NCBI GenBank assembly: GCA_018380195.1
Contig: JAGZUC010000018.1
Span: forward strand, 1-40,127
Direction of reading: 5' to 3'
Length of the DNA stretch: 40,127 nucleotides
Source: Collinsella sp.
GTDB lineage: Bacteria; Actinomycetota; Coriobacteriia; Coriobacteriales; Coriobacteriaceae
A program made the translations under genes and the position numbers. Every line of letters begins with the position of its first letter. Position 1 is the first letter of the stretch. Shown one piece after another: positions 1-8,007 of this stretch. The notes beneath the pieces were generated by a model. The model did not search any database and was not told where the DNA came from. It saw only the letters and a program-made list of their open reading frames with translations.

Positions 1-68
1 GCCCGAACCCCGTGAGGGCCGGCGCCTTTAGACGCGTGCCGGAAATCCAAGGGTTATACCCTAAGAGC

Positions 69-94
69 AAACCACCCCTTTTAGGGGTGGTTTT
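69..94 (+). terminator. Rho-independent terminator of an upstream gene
   Basis: A perfect 10-bp stem (AAACCACCCC at 69-78, GGGGTGGTTT at 84-93) closes a five-base loop and runs into T residues. It reads on the plus strand and would end a gene that lies left of the window. Bases 1-68 hold no complete gene. One plus-strand frame is open to a TAG at 29-31 and could be the tail of that gene, but this cannot be shown. Confidence 0.8.
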
Positions 95-203
95 GATTGC
101 ACGGTACGGATGCGTTTTATTGCACGCTGAGCGGACTCGCAGACCGTTCGGACGTTAAAACGAACCGACCGCGCCTTCGTGCTGCCGAGGGTGTTCATAA
201 GTG

Positions 204-223
204 GATAGTATGTGCTTACTATC
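204..223. promoter_or_regulatory. Inverted repeat upstream of the lipoprotein gene
   Basis: GATAGTA and TACTATC form a perfect 7-bp inverted repeat with a 6-bp spacer, about 50 bp before the lipoprotein start codon. Position and size fit a dimeric regulator site or a promoter-overlapping operator. No regulator can be assigned. The remaining sequence between 95 and 275 shows nothing else I can name. Confidence 0.3.
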
Positions 224-275
224 ACAACGTGCGCCGTGTCTGGGAAGCGCGGTGCCGCTCATTGGGAGGAACATC

Positions 276-833
276 ATGAAAAAGAAGCTGCTGCTTGCGC
301 CCCTCATGGCCGTTTTGGTTGCATGTGTGGTCGTGCTTTCCGGCTGCGGAGGCCCCTCGATCGAAGAGCTCATCACCGAGGACCTTACGACTCAGTTCGA
401 TGAGGTCAAAAACGGTGGCGACGATTTCCTCTCTGGTCTGGAAGAGGCTTCGGGCGACGAGTTCGAGCAGCTGGGCATCGATCCCAAGGAGTATGCCAAG
501 ACCTATCTCGAGGGCTTTGATTACGAGATCGGCGACGTGACGGTCGACGAGGACAAGGGCGTTGCAACCGCCGAGGTCTCCATCACCTGCAAGTCTATGA
601 ACAAGATCGTCGAGGACTTCTCCACCCAGTATCAGGAGAAGGTCGCTGCACTTGACACGGTTCCTTCCGATGACGAGCTGTACAAGATGGCCGGCCAGGT
701 GATGGTCGATGTGACCAAGGCCACCGAGCCCAGGAAGACCACGGTTATCTTCAAGTACACCTGCAACGATGACGGCGAGTGGTCTGCCGACGACTCCGTC
801 AACTCCGAGATGATGGATGCAATGCTGAGCTAG
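276..833 (+). CDS. Predicted lipoprotein, unknown function
   Basis: The gene encodes a 185-residue exported lipoprotein. Residues 2-4 are lysines, residues 5-21 are hydrophobic, and LSGC at 21-24 is a clear lipobox, so Cys24 should be lipidated and anchor the protein on the outer face of the membrane. The mature part is acidic and mixed alpha/beta, with only two further cysteines; it resembles the small NTF2-like or DUF5105-like lipoproteins, but this is a guess from general character. The start ATG at 276 is chosen because GGGAGGA lies just upstream at 264-270; the reading frame is open further 5' but without a better ribosome site. It is monocistronic and is followed three bases after its stop by the structured element at 837. 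Confidence 0.85.
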   Translation: MKKKLLLAPLMAVLVACVVVLSGCGGPSIEELITEDLTTQFDEVKNGGDDFLSGLEEASGDEFEQLGIDPKEYAKTYLEGFDYEIGDVTVDEDKGVATAEVSITCKSMNKIVEDFSTQYQEKVAALDTVPSDDELYKMAGQVMVDVTKATEPRKTTVIFKYTCNDDGEWSADDSVNSEMMDAMLS

Positions 834-836
834 TTC

Positions 837-1007
837 GTTACGGCGTTTTACCAAACGCCGTAACTGCTCGACGCTGCGCGGGCACCAGAGCGACAACTTG
901 GCATTCAAAGAGGACGGCATGACCAGAAGGTCTATGCCGTCCTCTTTTCATGCCAACTTGTTCGGCTTGGGCGGCGCTCGCTGTCCGTCCTCTACCTGCG
1001 GTGTTGC
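837..1007 (+). repeat. Structured 171-bp intergenic element, copy 1
   Basis: This stretch is closely similar to 22325-22496. It begins with a perfect 12-bp hairpin (837-848 with 853-864, loop TACC). A central hairpin follows, with a 14-bp stem 907-920/934-947 topped by GACC-AGAA-GGTC. A conserved tail runs to GTTGCC at 1007. An outer stem also forms between about 891-904 and 949-963. Both hairpin stems differ in sequence from copy 2 but stay fully paired. It starts three bases after the lipoprotein stop codon and the central hairpin ends in TTTT, so it may act as a terminator or 3'-end RNA element. Confidence 0.75.
907..948 (+). terminator. Terminator-like hairpin inside copy 1
   Basis: The central hairpin of the element has a 14-bp stem, an inner GACC-AGAA-GGTC cap and ends in TTTT. 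It should terminate transcription of the lipoprotein gene. Confidence 0.7.
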
Positions 1008-1064
1008 CATTGTTGAGGGGCAGCTAATTTGGGACGGGGCTCTTTTAGCTACCCCGTGCCCATC

Positions 1065-1135
1065 TAAGTTGCGGTGAAATAGGGACTGTTTGGGGGCAGT
1101 AGGCCGGTAATCAGTCCCTATTTCACCGCAACTTA
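1065..1135. repeat. 24-bp perfect inverted repeat (REP-like)
   Basis: Arms 1065-1088 and 1112-1135 are perfect reverse complements over 24 bp with a 23-nt loop. The arms carry AATAGGGACTG and CAGTCCCTATT, the GGGAC core seen in other palindromes of this window. A second hairpin, with ACGGGG and CCCCGT arms, lies just upstream at about 1033-1060. The two fill the space between the lipoprotein gene and the converging HAD gene and may serve both as a terminator. Confidence 0.75.
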
Positions 1136-1150
1136 TTGGTGGGCGGCTCG

Positions 1151-1819
1151 CTACTCGCCCAGAATCAGCGCCGCGAGCTCATCCTGGGTGTCCACCACGT
1201 AGTCGGCGCCGGCGGCTTCTAGCTCTGCGCGGCCACGGAAGCCCCAGGCGACGCCGGCGCTCTTGAGGCCGGCGTTGTGACCGGTCAGGATATCGACATT
1301 GGAATCGCCCACATAGAGTGTGGTTGCCGGGTCGGCGCCTAGCTCTTTCATCACATGCAGCGTAACAGGCGCCTCGGGCTTGGGAGGAAACGCGTCGACG
1401 CGGCCCTGCACCAGCGCAAAGCGCTCGGAACCAAAATACTTCTCGATAAGCGGAGCGGCCGAGACATGGTCCTTGTTGGTGAGCACGGCAAGCTCAACGC
1501 CCGCGGCGCGCAGACGGTCGAGCATCTCGACCGTGCCGGCATAGGGGGCGGTGTGGTCCTCCTTGTGCTCGCCGTAATAAGCCCTAAACTCGGCGAGCGT
1601 CTGCTCAAACATGCGGCCGTCGCCCGCGTACTCGGCGGGCATAAAGCGCTCGACCAGCTTGAGCATGCCGTTTCCCACCTTGTAGCGGTACTCGTCCACG
1701 GCAAACGTGGGCCAGCCGTGCATCTCGCAGGTATGGTTGCCGGCTGCCGCCAGGTCCTCGAGCGTATTGAGGATGGTGCCGTCCAGATCAAAAATCACAT
1801 GGGAATAGGCTGCTGCCAT
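1151..1819 (-). CDS. HAD-superfamily phosphatase, Gph/PGP-like
   Basis: The protein has 222 residues and belongs to the haloacid dehalogenase hydrolases of the phosphoglycolate phosphatase type. Motif I is DLDGTI at residues 11-16, whose first Asp is the nucleophile. Motif II is VLTNKD, the motif III lysine lies in PPKPEA, and motif IV is YVGDSNVDI. The insert between motifs I and II is helical, as in subfamily I caps. The start ATG at 1819 is preceded by AGGAG; the frame is open further upstream but without a comparable site. It lies 125 bp after hypE on the same strand, so it may be cotranscribed, but nothing ties its substrate to hydrogenase maturation. Phosphoglycolate or another small sugar phosphate is likely. 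Confidence 0.88.
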   Translation of the reverse strand: MAAAYSHVIFDLDGTILNTLEDLAAAGNHTCEMHGWPTFAVDEYRYKVGNGMLKLVERFMPAEYAGDGRMFEQTLAEFRAYYGEHKEDHTAPYAGTVEMLDRLRAAGVELAVLTNKDHVSAAPLIEKYFGSERFALVQGRVDAFPPKPEAPVTLHVMKELGADPATTLYVGDSNVDILTGHNAGLKSAGVAWGFRGRAELEAAGADYVVDTQDELAALILGE

Positions 1820-1944
1820 GGGTGCTCCTGCCGTTTGAGTTGTAAAGCGCACCCCATGATACTGGGCTTGCGTGTCGGGCGCGTTTGGAATCTGAACATC
1901 TTTAACGGCATCGGGGCGCATCGCGCCAGCGCAAGCCTTTGCCG

Positions 1945-2979
1945 CTAGCAGATCCTGGGCAGTTGCTCTCCCACGAGCATGTCGAGGATGCGGGTCGATC
2001 CCCAACCGGTGCGCACGCGAACGGCGGGTCGAGCGCCTTCGGCAAGCGGCAGCACGCGACCGATGATGGCGGCATTCTCGCCGTAGCGGGCGGCGCGCAT
2101 GGCGGCCAGTGCCGCATCTGCCTGTTCGGCCGGCACCACGGCGACCATCTTGCCCTCGTTTGCCACCTGCAACACATCATAGCCGAGCATCTCGCAGGCT
2201 GCCTGCACGTCGGGGCGTACGGGCACGGCATCCTCGTCGACCTCCATGGCAACGCCGCTGGCCTGGGCAAACTCGTTGAGCGTGGACGCCAGGCCACCGC
2301 GAGTGGGGTCGCGGAAGCAGCGTGTGTCGGGTGCTGCGGCAAGCACATCGGCAATCAGGTGGTTGAGCGGCGCGGCGTCGCTCTCGATGCTGCTCGAGAA
2401 CGCCAGGCCCTCGCGCTGGCTCATGATGGCGATACCGTGGTCGCCTAGCGTGCCCGAGACCAGGATGACGTCGCCGGGCTGGCAGTTGGCGCCGCTGAGC
2501 GTCACGCCCGTAGGAACCTCGCCCACGCCGGCGGTGTTGATGTAGACGCCGTCGGCCCCGCCGCGCTCGACCACCTTGGTGTCGCCGGTGATGATTTTGA
2601 CGCCTGCCTCGCGCGCCGTCTCGGCCATGGTCTGCACAATCTGACGCAGTTTATCCATGGGATAGCCCTCTTCGAGGATAAAGCCGCACGAAAGGAAGCG
2701 CACGTTGGCACCCGAGGTCGCAACATCGTTGACGGTTCCGCACACGGCGAGCCTGCCGATATTGCCGCCGGGAAAGAACTGCGGCGTCACCACAAAGCTG
2801 TCGGTCGACATGGCGATGTGCCCGCTCGCGGGCAGGGCGGCGACACCGGCATCGTTGCCTTCGAGCAGCTCGGGCGACCCAAAGGCATCCAGAAAGACCT
2901 CGTCGATAATGCGCTTCATCATCTGCCCGCCGGAGCCGTGGCCCAGCAGGACAGTGCTATCGGTGACGCTATGGGACAT
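1945..2979 (-). CDS. hypE: Hydrogenase maturation protein HypE
   Basis: HypE (344 residues) dehydrates the thiocarboxamide on its C-terminal cysteine to a thiocyanate, using ATP, and donates the cyanide ligand of the [NiFe]-hydrogenase iron. The PurM/AIR-synthase fold is recognisable from GHGSGG at residues 13-18, the acidic nucleotide-binding loop with MSTDSFVV, and GDTKV. The chain ends in PRIC, the exact C-terminal cysteine tail that HypF carbamoylates, so the gene is intact. It lies 29 bp after hypD and is the last hyp gene of the minus-strand cluster. Confidence 0.97.
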   Translation of the reverse strand: MSHSVTDSTVLLGHGSGGQMMKRIIDEVFLDAFGSPELLEGNDAGVAALPASGHIAMSTDSFVVTPQFFPGGNIGRLAVCGTVNDVATSGANVRFLSCGFILEEGYPMDKLRQIVQTMAETAREAGVKIITGDTKVVERGGADGVYINTAGVGEVPTGVTLSGANCQPGDVILVSGTLGDHGIAIMSQREGLAFSSSIESDAAPLNHLIADVLAAAPDTRCFRDPTRGGLASTLNEFAQASGVAMEVDEDAVPVRPDVQAACEMLGYDVLQVANEGKMVAVVPAEQADAALAAMRAARYGENAAIIGRVLPLAEGARPAVRVRTGWGSTRILDMLVGEQLPRIC

Positions 2980-3008
2980 ATCGAAAACTCCAATCGAGGG
3001 TGTTTGGG

Positions 3009-4121
3009 CTAGTCATGATAACGATAATGTGCCGCGCAGCTGCCTTCCGAGCTCACCATGCACGGGCCAACAGGATGCTCGGGCGTGCAGACGTGGCCGA
3101 ACAGCGGACAGTCGCTCGGCGCTATGGCCCCGCGCAGTACGTCGCCGCAACGGCATCCGCGCGGCTCGACCGTCGGTTCAACGGGCACGTCATAGCGGGT
3201 GCCGGCGTCAAAACGCGAGAACTCGGGACGGATGGAAAGGCCCGAGGCGGCAATCGGTCCCAGCCCGCGCCATGTGGTATCGCACGGCTCAAACACCTGC
3301 TCGACCAGTTGGCGCGCCACGGGGTTGCCGTCCACGTTGACGCCGCGACGGTACGCGTTGTCGATCGCGGGCCGCCCCTCAACGACCATCTGCACCAGCA
3401 TGCAGATACCCTGCAGAATATCGACCGGCTCAAATCCCGTGACCACGCCTGGGGTCCTAAACTCATCGACCAAAAAGCCAAAGGGTACCAGGCCTGTGAT
3501 GGTGGCGACGTGGCCCGGCAGGATAAAGCCGTCGATAGTGGTCTCGGGGTCGTTGGCAATCGCGCGCAGCGCCGGTGGCGTGGTCTTGTGGGCGCAATAG
3601 ACCGAGAAGTTCTGGAGTCCGCGTGCATCGGCCTCCAGGATGGCGGCGGCGATGGTGGGCGTCGTAGTCTCAAAGCCCACGCCCATAAAGATGACCGGGC
3701 GGTCGGGGCTGTGTTTGGCGATATCGAGCGCGTCGAGCGGCGAGTAGACGATACGGATGTCGCGTCCGGCTGCCTTTTGCGCGGCAAGCGAGGTGGACGA
3801 TCCGGGCACGCGCATCATGTCACCAAAGGTAGTGATGATGGCGCCGTCCATCTTGGCGAGTGCGATTGCGTGGTCGATGTCGCGGTTTGCGGTAACGCAG
3901 ACGGGGCAGCCCGGGCCGCTCAACAGCTTGAGCCCCGCCGGCATAATGGAGCGAAAACCATAGCGGCCAATGCTCACGGTATGCGTACCGCAGACCTCCA
4001 TCAGGTTGATGGTGCGGTCGCCGACAAGCTCATGAATGCGGTCGATGAGCTCGCGAGCGAGCCGTGGGTCGCGAAATGCCGAAAAGTCGATACCGGAGTG
4101 AACCGGTTGCGCCGCCGCCAC
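3009..4121 (-). CDS. hypD: Hydrogenase maturation protein HypD
   Basis: HypD (370 residues) is the Fe-S scaffold that, with HypC, assembles the Fe(CN)2CO unit. EVCGTH (Cys44) and GPGCPVC (Cys72, Cys75) are the conserved catalytic motifs, and the cysteine-rich C-terminal end from about residue 318, including GHVC and GPC, holds the [4Fe-4S] ligands. The start codon is GTG at 4121. Its G is also the last base of the hypC stop, giving TAGTG, so the two genes overlap by one base and are probably translationally coupled, which fits their 1:1 complex. Confidence 0.97.
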   Translation of the reverse strand: MAAAQPVHSGIDFSAFRDPRLARELIDRIHELVGDRTINLMEVCGTHTVSIGRYGFRSIMPAGLKLLSGPGCPVCVTANRDIDHAIALAKMDGAIITTFGDMMRVPGSSTSLAAQKAAGRDIRIVYSPLDALDIAKHSPDRPVIFMGVGFETTTPTIAAAILEADARGLQNFSVYCAHKTTPPALRAIANDPETTIDGFILPGHVATITGLVPFGFLVDEFRTPGVVTGFEPVDILQGICMLVQMVVEGRPAIDNAYRRGVNVDGNPVARQLVEQVFEPCDTTWRGLGPIAASGLSIRPEFSRFDAGTRYDVPVEPTVEPRGCRCGDVLRGAIAPSDCPLFGHVCTPEHPVGPCMVSSEGSCAAHYRYHD

Positions 4122-4381
4122 TAGTATGCCTCGGCCGGGTTGGTGGCGAGCTGGTCTTCTTCGACCAGTTCGGTCATGGTGTTGACCAGGTCGAGCGTCT
4201 CCTGCGCCTCCTGCTCGTCGACAATCTGAATGCCAAAGCCGGCGTGCACGAGAATATAGTCGCCTACCTGTGCCGTCGGCACGAGGCGCAGCGAAACGGG
4301 GCGCTCGATGCCCATCATGTCGACGGTCGCCTTAAGGTCGTCGTCGCGTTTGACCACTTTACCGGGAACGGCAAGGCACAT
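4121..4381 (-). CDS. hypC: Hydrogenase assembly chaperone HypC
   Basis: This 86-residue protein begins MCLAVPGKV, the family signature. Cys2 binds the iron centre in the complex with HypD and later contacts the hydrogenase large subunit. The beta-barrel core (VGDYILVHAGFGIQIVDEQEA) is typical. AAGGGGAA precedes the ATG as ribosome site. The gene starts 131 bp after hypF ends and overlaps hypD by one base. Confidence 0.97.
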   Translation of the reverse strand: MCLAVPGKVVKRDDDLKATVDMMGIERPVSLRLVPTAQVGDYILVHAGFGIQIVDEQEAQETLDLVNTMTELVEEDQLATNPAEAY

Positions 4382-4512
4382 AATGTTCCCCTTTTATACG
4401 TTTTGCGCTGGATAGGCGCCTAATTACCCATCAGTTGATGGTAGCGCTCGCGGGAGTCACGAGCAAACGCGTTACACCTGTGAGACGGCGGCGCGCAGAC
4501 TGGCAAAACAGC

Positions 4513-6981
4513 CTATCGCGATGTTGTCTGCGCAAGACGAGCGCTTGCGACCGCCGCCTGGCCGTAGGCGATGCAGCCGTCATTGACGGGTGCGGTGTGG
4601 GGGACAAGGACAGTAAGGCCTGCGCTTTTGAGCTCGCGGGTGAGGAACTGAAGCAGGAGTCGGTTCATGAACACGCCGCCCGAGAGCACGACGGTGTCGA
4701 TGCCTTCACGGACGCAGATCTCGCTTGCGATGCGGGCCGACGCGCGTGCGATGGTGACATGGAAGTCGAGCGCGAGCTTGCCGGCGGGCACGCCGGTCCT
4801 GATTCCCTCCAAAAGCGCCTCAAAAAGCGGTCTGGAGTTCAGAACATGGCAGTCGTCCGGACGGGATGATTCGGTTACGGAAAAGCTGGCCATATTGCCG
4901 GTGGGGCAGGCACTTTCACTGCTGAGCGCGCGCCAGGCGGCGGCTTCGAATTCTATGGCGGGTTCGCCCTCGTAGGTTGCCTTGTCGCAGATGCCCAGAA
5001 TTGCTGCCGCGGCATCAAAGAGACGCCCCATGCTGCTGGTACGCGGGCTGTTGATGCCGCGCTCGATCATGGTGGCTGTCACGCTGCGCGTTTGCTCGTC
5101 GAGGCTGTCCAAAAGCCGAGCGGCGCCTGGGTGCTCGAGCAGGCCGAGCTCACTGAGCAGGGCAAAGGCGTTGCGGCGGGCGTCGCGCACGGAGGCCGCC
5201 CCGCCGGGGAGCGCCCAGGTGCGCAAATGCGCGGCGCGCTCAAAGCCGCCAAGGCTGGCAACAAGAAACTCGCCGCCCCAAATGGTTCCGTCGGTGCCAG
5301 CGCCCGTTCCATCGAAGGCGATGCCAAGTACGCGCGCATTGGGTGCAAGCTGTCCTGTGGCGATAGCCTCAGCCATCACGCTCGCGATGTGCGCATGATG
5401 GTGCTGGACTTTGATAAGCGGCAGATTGCGCTCGCGCGCCTGTTCGCGTGCCCACTGACTCGATAGGTAGCTGGGGTGCAAGTCGCAGGCCAGCGCGGCG
5501 GGCGCTAGGTCAAAAAGGTCTTCCAGTCGCGTGCGTGCCGCATTCCACGCATCGAAAGTCGCACCGTTTTCGACATCGCCGATATGCTGCGACACAAAAC
5601 AGGCCGACGTTCCATTCGCGTCTTCGCGCGTGAGTGCGATCGTGGCCTTTTGCTGCGGGCCACAGGCGAGCACGCAGGGCGCGGCGCTGGCGAGTGCCGG
5701 CAGCGGCAACGGCTGCGGGGCGTACCCGCGAGCGCGGCGCACGGGCATAACGACCCCGTCGACCACACGTACCACGGAGTCGTCGTAGCGCGAGAGGATC
5801 GCGCGGTCATTGCCGAGCAGCGCGTCGGCGATGCCGGCGGCAACGAGATGCTCCCAGGCAAGATCGTCATCGGTCTCGATGGGCTCTTCGCTCAAGTTTC
5901 CGCTGGTCATAACCAGCGCGTGCATGCCATGCGTTTCTGCCGCGGCAAGCAGCAGATGCTGAAGCGGGGTGTAGGGGAGCATAACGCCGAGCTCGGGCAG
6001 GTCGCGCGCGACGGACGGTGCGAGCGCGAGGGCGTCGGGAGAATCACCGCTCTCGCAAACAGCACGTCGGCGCAGCAGCACAATGGGGCGAATGCTGCCG
6101 GCCAGCAAGCCGCGCTCAACGTCGCTGATATGGCACAGGCGTTCAGCGTCGGCAAGGCTGCGCACCATAACGGCAAGTGGCTTGTTGCTGCGGCGTTTAC
6201 GGCGGCGAAGCTCGGCTACCGCCTGCTCGTTGGAGGCGTCACAGGATAGATGGAATCCGCCCAGGCCCTTGATGGCGACGATGCCACCAAGGGCCAGCAG
6301 CTCAACGCAGCGGTCGATAATGGCGTCGCTGGTCTCGCGCGTGGTGCCGACGGCCAGCGGCGCGGCGGCTTCGCCCGGCTCATCGCCCACGCTCGCTTCG
6401 CGCCACATGATATGCGGCCCGCAATTAAAGCAGGCATCGGGCTGCGCGTGAAAGCGACGGTCGAGCGGATTGGCATACTCCGCGGCACACTCAGGGCACA
6501 TGGGAAAACGGTCCATCGAGGTAGCCGCTCGGTCATAAGGCAGCGATCGGATGATGGTAAAGCGTGGGCCGCAGTTAGTGCAGTTGATAAAGGGGTAGTG
6601 ATAGCGTCGGTCGGCGGGATCGAACAGCTCGCGCAGGCAATCGTCGCAGGTGGCGATATCGGGCGAGACGAGCGTCGTGTGCATGGTCTGATCCCGCGAC
6701 GCTACGATACGAAAGACCTGCTCATCGTCGGCATCCCAAGCGTCGGGCTCCAGGTCTGCGACAGCGACATGCTCAACACGGGCCGCGGCAGGTGCGTGCT
6801 CCGACAGCGTGGCGACAAAGCCGTCGAGTGCCTCGACCGAAGCATGCGCTTCGATATGCACGCCGTCGCCCGCGTTGAGCACCCATCCGCAAATGCCATG
6901 CGCCATGGCCTCGCGATACACAAACGGCCGCATGCCAACGCCCTGCACAATGCCCGTTACATGAATATGCACATGCCGCAT
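4513..6981 (-). CDS. hypF: Carbamoyltransferase HypF
   Basis: HypF (822 residues) makes carbamoyl-adenylate from carbamoyl phosphate and ATP and transfers the carbamoyl group to the C-terminal cysteine of HypE. Domains in order: an acylphosphatase-like domain with GIVQGVGMRPFVYR near residues 10-23; two zinc-finger modules with CDDC (112-115), CTNC (134-137), CPEC (162-165) and CFNC (184-187); a YrdC-like domain with the KRRSNKPLAVMV region; and the Kae1-like C-terminal domain with VQHHHAH near residue 525. Length and motifs are complete. ATG 6981 is chosen over an in-frame ATG nine codons upstream because it begins the acylphosphatase fold and follows GAGGGGT. It lies 42 bp downstream of nikR. 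Confidence 0.96.
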   Translation of the reverse strand: MRHVHIHVTGIVQGVGMRPFVYREAMAHGICGWVLNAGDGVHIEAHASVEALDGFVATLSEHAPAAARVEHVAVADLEPDAWDADDEQVFRIVASRDQTMHTTLVSPDIATCDDCLRELFDPADRRYHYPFINCTNCGPRFTIIRSLPYDRAATSMDRFPMCPECAAEYANPLDRRFHAQPDACFNCGPHIMWREASVGDEPGEAAAPLAVGTTRETSDAIIDRCVELLALGGIVAIKGLGGFHLSCDASNEQAVAELRRRKRRSNKPLAVMVRSLADAERLCHISDVERGLLAGSIRPIVLLRRRAVCESGDSPDALALAPSVARDLPELGVMLPYTPLQHLLLAAAETHGMHALVMTSGNLSEEPIETDDDLAWEHLVAAGIADALLGNDRAILSRYDDSVVRVVDGVVMPVRRARGYAPQPLPLPALASAAPCVLACGPQQKATIALTREDANGTSACFVSQHIGDVENGATFDAWNAARTRLEDLFDLAPAALACDLHPSYLSSQWAREQARERNLPLIKVQHHHAHIASVMAEAIATGQLAPNARVLGIAFDGTGAGTDGTIWGGEFLVASLGGFERAAHLRTWALPGGAASVRDARRNAFALLSELGLLEHPGAARLLDSLDEQTRSVTATMIERGINSPRTSSMGRLFDAAAAILGICDKATYEGEPAIEFEAAAWRALSSESACPTGNMASFSVTESSRPDDCHVLNSRPLFEALLEGIRTGVPAGKLALDFHVTIARASARIASEICVREGIDTVVLSGGVFMNRLLLQFLTRELKSAGLTVLVPHTAPVNDGCIAYGQAAVASARLAQTTSR

Positions 6982-7023
6982 GCGACACCCCTCATCAAAA
7001 CCGACCAAATAGGGACAGGTGCG

Positions 7024-7536
7024 CTACAGCCCCAGGCTCTGCTTGGTGGCGGCGCACGTGAGCTCGCCGTGCTTAACGCCGCGCAGGCCCAGCAGACGGT
7101 CGGCTAGTTCGTAGACGCGCTCGCCGCGACCCTTGAGCGCCAGAATCTCCAAGCAGTTGTGGTGATCCAGATGCACGTGCATGGTCGATACGATCTCGTC
7201 GGTGTAGTCGTGCTGCACTTCGTCCAGACGGCGCGTCAGGTCGCCGGTATGGTGGTCGTAGATCATGGTGAGCGACCCGATAACATGCTCATCGGGCGTG
7301 CGCATCTGCTCCTTGGCGATCGAGGCGCGAATCAGGTCGCGTACGGCCTCGGAGCGGTTGGCCACGTCACCGCGGCGCGCGATCTGTTCGTCAAAACGGC
7401 GCAGCAGGTCGTCCGGTGCGGTAACCGAAAAACGGACCAGCTCGGAGCCGGAACCACTACAGTGGCAGCCCGCGTCACCGTCCGCCCCGTGCGGATGCTC
7501 GTGCTCGTACCCGCAGTCGTGCTCGTGTTCGGCCAC
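7024..7536 (-). CDS. nikR: Nickel-responsive regulator NikR
   Basis: NikR is a tetrameric ribbon-helix-helix repressor that binds DNA when loaded with nickel. The RHH domain covers about residues 33-75 (VRFSVTAPDDLLRRF and NRSEAVRDLI). The ACT-like metal domain carries His109, His120, His122 and Cys128; their 11-2-6 spacing equals that of the E. coli high-affinity site (H76, H87, H89, C95). An unusual His/Cys-rich extension of about 30 residues (HEHDCGYEHEHPHG and CHC) precedes the RHH domain and may bind further metal. The start is a GTG one base after the stop of the upstream small gene. Its place at the head of the hyp cluster suggests that it regulates hydrogenase maturation or nickel uptake. 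Confidence 0.94.
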   Translation of the reverse strand: MAEHEHDCGYEHEHPHGADGDAGCHCSGSGSELVRFSVTAPDDLLRRFDEQIARRGDVANRSEAVRDLIRASIAKEQMRTPDEHVIGSLTMIYDHHTGDLTRRLDEVQHDYTDEIVSTMHVHLDHHNCLEILALKGRGERVYELADRLLGLRGVKHGELTCAATKQSLGL

Positions 7537-7537
7537 G

Positions 7538-7786
7538 TTACACCAGCTTCACGGAGCCGACGGAGTTGTGGTCGGCCTCGATGGCCTCTTCGTAGCCCTC
7601 GAGTGCGTCGTGGGCCTCGTGCAGCGCGGCCATGGCTGCCTCGAGCTTGGCGCCGATGCGCTCCATGTCAAAATTCTCGGTCGCATGCAGCAGCTGATGG
7701 CTCCACTCGTGAGCGAGCTCGATGGTGTCGTCGACCTGCTTGACGCTCATGGCAAGCTGGCTCATGTTCATTCCAACATCATGCAT
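7538..7786 (-). CDS. Small helical protein ahead of nikR, unknown
   Basis: This 82-residue protein is not recognised. It is predicted to be almost wholly helical, with five histidines and many Glu and Ala, no cysteine and no membrane segment. AGGAGA precedes the ATG at 7786. Its TAA stop is separated by one base from the GTG of nikR, so the two are almost certainly cotranscribed and perhaps translationally coupled. It is the first gene of the nikR-hypFCDE run, so a role in nickel handling or hydrogenase assembly is a fair inference from position alone. Confidence 0.75.
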   Translation of the reverse strand: MHDVGMNMSQLAMSVKQVDDTIELAHEWSHQLLHATENFDMERIGAKLEAAMAALHEAHDALEGYEEAIEADHNSVGSVKLV

Positions 7787-7863
7787 GGGAAATCTCCTTT
7801 TGTATGGGGCAGTTCAGTGGTTCAGATTTTACTACGCCCACTCTGTGCGCAGCTGCATAAGAA

Positions 7864-7896
7864 AACGGGTGCGAGTCTGTGCGACTCGCACCCGTT
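7864..7896 (-). terminator. Terminator of trxA
   Basis: A perfect 14-bp stem (7864-7877 with 7883-7896, 5-nt loop) is followed on the minus strand by TTTTCTT. It lies about 110 bp downstream of trxA. It also separates trxA from the nikR-hyp cluster, which should therefore have its own promoter in 7787-7863. A second, 7-bp hairpin (7962-7968 with 7974-7980) sits nearer to the trxA stop. Confidence 0.8.
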
Positions 7897-8007
7897 CACT
7901 GGGGGCTGTTTGTAACTACCATACTATCCGTGGTCGCACGCGCCGCACCCGGCAGTCCGGCGAGCGGTGCAAAACCGCTCATGGACGGCGGGTAAGTAAC
8001 AAGCGTA

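Noticed and set aside
1..68. End of a tRNA or other stable RNA at the left edge
   Set aside because: No T-loop, acceptor stem or known RNA signature can be seen; only the terminator is supported.
3000..4124. Plus-strand 374-codon frame opposite hypD
   Set aside because: It is the reverse of the conserved hypD gene and shows no family features.
7921..7990. Riboswitch-like folds downstream of trxA
   Set aside because: Small GC hairpins are present but no conserved riboswitch core could be matched, and the site is after, not before, a gene on its strand.
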